Shown here one piece after another: positions 62,587 through 64,000 of a stretch of 64,000 bases of DNA (positions are counted from its first letter, which is position 1; every line of letters starts with the position of its first letter). This stretch comes from an unicellular cyanobacterium SU2 (GTDB lineage Bacteria > Cyanobacteriota > Cyanobacteriia > Cyanobacteriales > Microcystaceae): NCBI GenBank assembly GCA_002110465.1, contig NEED01000022.1:1-64000 (forward strand). The letters are read 5' to 3'. The position numbers were made by a program, and so were the translations under genes. Under the pieces are notes generated by a model, which did no database searches, was not told the origin of the DNA, and saw only the letters and a program-made list of their open reading frames with translations.

Positions 62587-64000
62587 ATGATTCCTGATAC
62601 TCTCCCCATTAATTTATCTCCCAAAAGCCTCTCTACAATACGCCCAATTGCTGCATCAGAGCTTCATGGAATCACATTTCAGGGGAATATCTTAATCGCA
62701 ATCGATACTCGCAATGGTTATTTATTAGAAATTGATCCAATTACCCAAAATACTAAAATTCTCAACCCCCATCACTGGGAAGATTTTATTGGAGTGACAG
62801 GGATAGCGATCACTAATGATACCCTCTGGTTTACTTCAGGACGGAGTGTTTATCATTGTTCGTTGAGCAAAGGAGACTTTGTCCCTGAATTGTTTACTCG
62901 GTTAGACTATTCAGCTAACGGGATCGCTGTTTGGAAGTCCACAGTTTATGTTTCTGTGCCAAAAATCGGATATATTTTAGTCTTTAAAGGAGAAACTAAG
63001 GAGGAGATTACCCGTTTATATGCCCCTGGTATTGGCAACGAAAACTTAACAGTTAGAGGGGAAGAGTTATGGGTTACCGATAGTCTTGAACAGACGGTGT
63101 ATTGTCTTGATCGCGCCACAGGTGACATCATTTTCAGTCTGTTGACTCCCTTTGAAAACCCTACAGGTTTAGCCTTTCACCACAACCAAGAGACAGGAGA
63201 AGACACCTTATACGTAGCCTACGTCAATCATGAACCCTATATTCGTGATAATCCTAACGCAGACCCCAACCACGAACTTCTCTATCGCAACCAAACCTTT
63301 ATTCATCCCCTGTATTTTTACCACGATCAAGAAAATCACTACGCGCTATCGAATGGCTATTTGGTAGAAATGTCCTATATAGAGGAATTAGCCCCCCTCG
63401 ATCCCATTGAATTAACTAATTTAGAATGGCGAATTGCTCTGCCGGCCCAAACCCATCGCCAAAAAGTCAGAAAGGTTGAAGCCATTGGTCTCCCGTTTAC
63501 AGAAGTAATCGAAAATGGTCAACGAGTGGCAGTATTTAAGTTTGATACCCTAACTGAACAAACCCGTTGTATTTTTGGTTGGAAAGCTGTATTAGAAGTA
63601 TTTAGTATTAAGTATCGTCTCACCCCCCGAAACTGTGAGAATATACCAGAACTTCCCGCAGAGTATGGCGATCGCTATCTTATTGATGACGACAATTTGG
63701 CCATGGATACTGATATTATCAAAAGGGCGGCAGCTGAGGCTGTGGAACGGGAAACTAATCTCCTGCGAAAAGTTTACAGTATCCGCAATTATGTCTATGA
63801 TCGTCTCTCCTATGGCATTAAACCCCATATTGATACCCCTGACATTGCCCTAAGACGAGGGGTGGGTTCGTGCGGTGAATATGTAGGGGTGCTACTGGCA
63901 TTATTCAGACTCAATGGGATTGCTTGTCGTACGGTGGGACGTTATAAATGTCCTGCTTCTCCTCTAACGGAAAATCTTCCCTTATCCCCCGATTATAATC
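62587..64000 (+). CDS. Beta-propeller plus transglutaminase-like protein (cut by window edge)
   Basis: The frame is open from ATG 62587 to the window end, so the 3' end is missing and at least 471 residues are present. Residues about 1-220 resemble an NHL-like propeller (GITFQGNILIAIDTRNGYLLEID, VRGEELWVTDSLEQTVYCLD). A middle linker follows, then a transglutaminase-like domain with the nucleophile Cys429 in VGSCGEYVGVLLALFRLNGI. Family members act as proteases or crosslinking enzymes. Catalytic His and Asp would lie beyond the edge. No signal peptide is seen. Confidence 0.7.
   Translation, partial: MIPDTLPINLSPKSLSTIRPIAASELHGITFQGNILIAIDTRNGYLLEIDPITQNTKILNPHHWEDFIGVTGIAITNDTLWFTSGRSVYHCSLSKGDFVPELFTRLDYSANGIAVWKSTVYVSVPKIGYILVFKGETKEEITRLYAPGIGNENLTVRGEELWVTDSLEQTVYCLDRATGDIIFSLLTPFENPTGLAFHHNQETGEDTLYVAYVNHEPYIRDNPNADPNHELLYRNQTFIHPLYFYHDQENHYALSNGYLVEMSYIEELAPLDPIELTNLEWRIALPAQTHRQKVRKVEAIGLPFTEVIENGQRVAVFKFDTLTEQTRCIFGWKAVLEVFSIKYRLTPRNCENIPELPAEYGDRYLIDDDNLAMDTDIIKRAAAEAVERETNLLRKVYSIRNYVYDRLSYGIKPHIDTPDIALRRGVGSCGEYVGVLLALFRLNGIACRTVGRYKCPASPLTENLPLSPDYN

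Noticed and set aside
1-64000. Search for tRNA, rRNA, tmRNA, 6S and Yfr-type RNAs
   Set aside because: No cloverleaf T-arm pattern or conserved RNA core was noticed by eye; covariance-model searches could not be run, so small RNAs may have been missed.

Overview
The window is cyanobacterial chromosome. psaA and psaB lie in tandem, and minCDE, menA (phylloquinone type), ycf37 and a narM-like gene are present, as are several families largely confined to cyanobacteria (DUF1823, DUF3611, DUF4330, DUF1400). HIP1 octamers (GCGATCGC) are scattered throughout. The AT-rich composition, the heptanucleotide tandem repeats and the gene content suggest a unicellular Crocosphaera/Cyanothece-like organism. 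That placement is inference.

Left part (1-17 kb). This is an accessory zone with visible decay. It holds a DUF1576 membrane protein, a MITE-like element, an orphan glutamine-amidotransferase-like protein and a DUF1269 protein. A wrecked beta-carbonic anhydrase gene, a frameshifted lipoprotein gene and a decayed partial copy of a DUF3611 gene follow. Envelope and transport genes come next: DUF3611, a DUF1400 alpha/beta hydrolase, an MscS channel, a TPR plus DUF481 outer-membrane protein, a GluR0-type glutamate-receptor potassium channel, a class A beta-lactamase-like serine hydrolase, a LecA-like lectin and a membrane protein.

Central part (15-37 kb). Mostly housekeeping and signalling: ffh, a GIY-YIG-like protein, minC-minD-minE, DUF4330, hisB, a methyltransferase, guaA, a metallophosphoesterase, trmB, a DUF433/DUF5615 toxin-antitoxin pair, a Uma2 nuclease, ycf37, a solute-binding protein, a REC-GGDEF diguanylate cyclase next to a 1200-residue hybrid histidine kinase, a free-standing DUF1400 protein, and an RnfD-like membrane protein followed by a DUF2330 pseudogene.

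Right part (37-64 kb). psaA-psaB ends in a clear TTCG-loop terminator. Then come vapBC, menA, a creatininase-family hydrolase and a cation-ATPase locus: a P2A-type ATPase with an N-terminal HMA_2-like domain, a divergent MetK-like protein downstream of it, a second PacL-like P2A ATPase transcribed the other way, a tiny secreted peptide and a DUF5132 protein. This locus is the best candidate here for an under-described system, because the MetK-like protein lacks two normally conserved motif regions and DUF5132 resembles small ATPase-partner proteins. The end of the window has a WD40 protein, DUF1823, a narM-like gene, a lytic transglycosylase, a truncated RTX fragment, a second Uma2 gene and a propeller plus transglutaminase protein cut by the window edge. 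At least three copies of a 55-57 bp element with terminal inverted repeats lie between 54.3 and 61.7 kb.

No tRNA, rRNA or CRISPR array was seen. Assignments were made by eye from sequence motifs; no database search was run.
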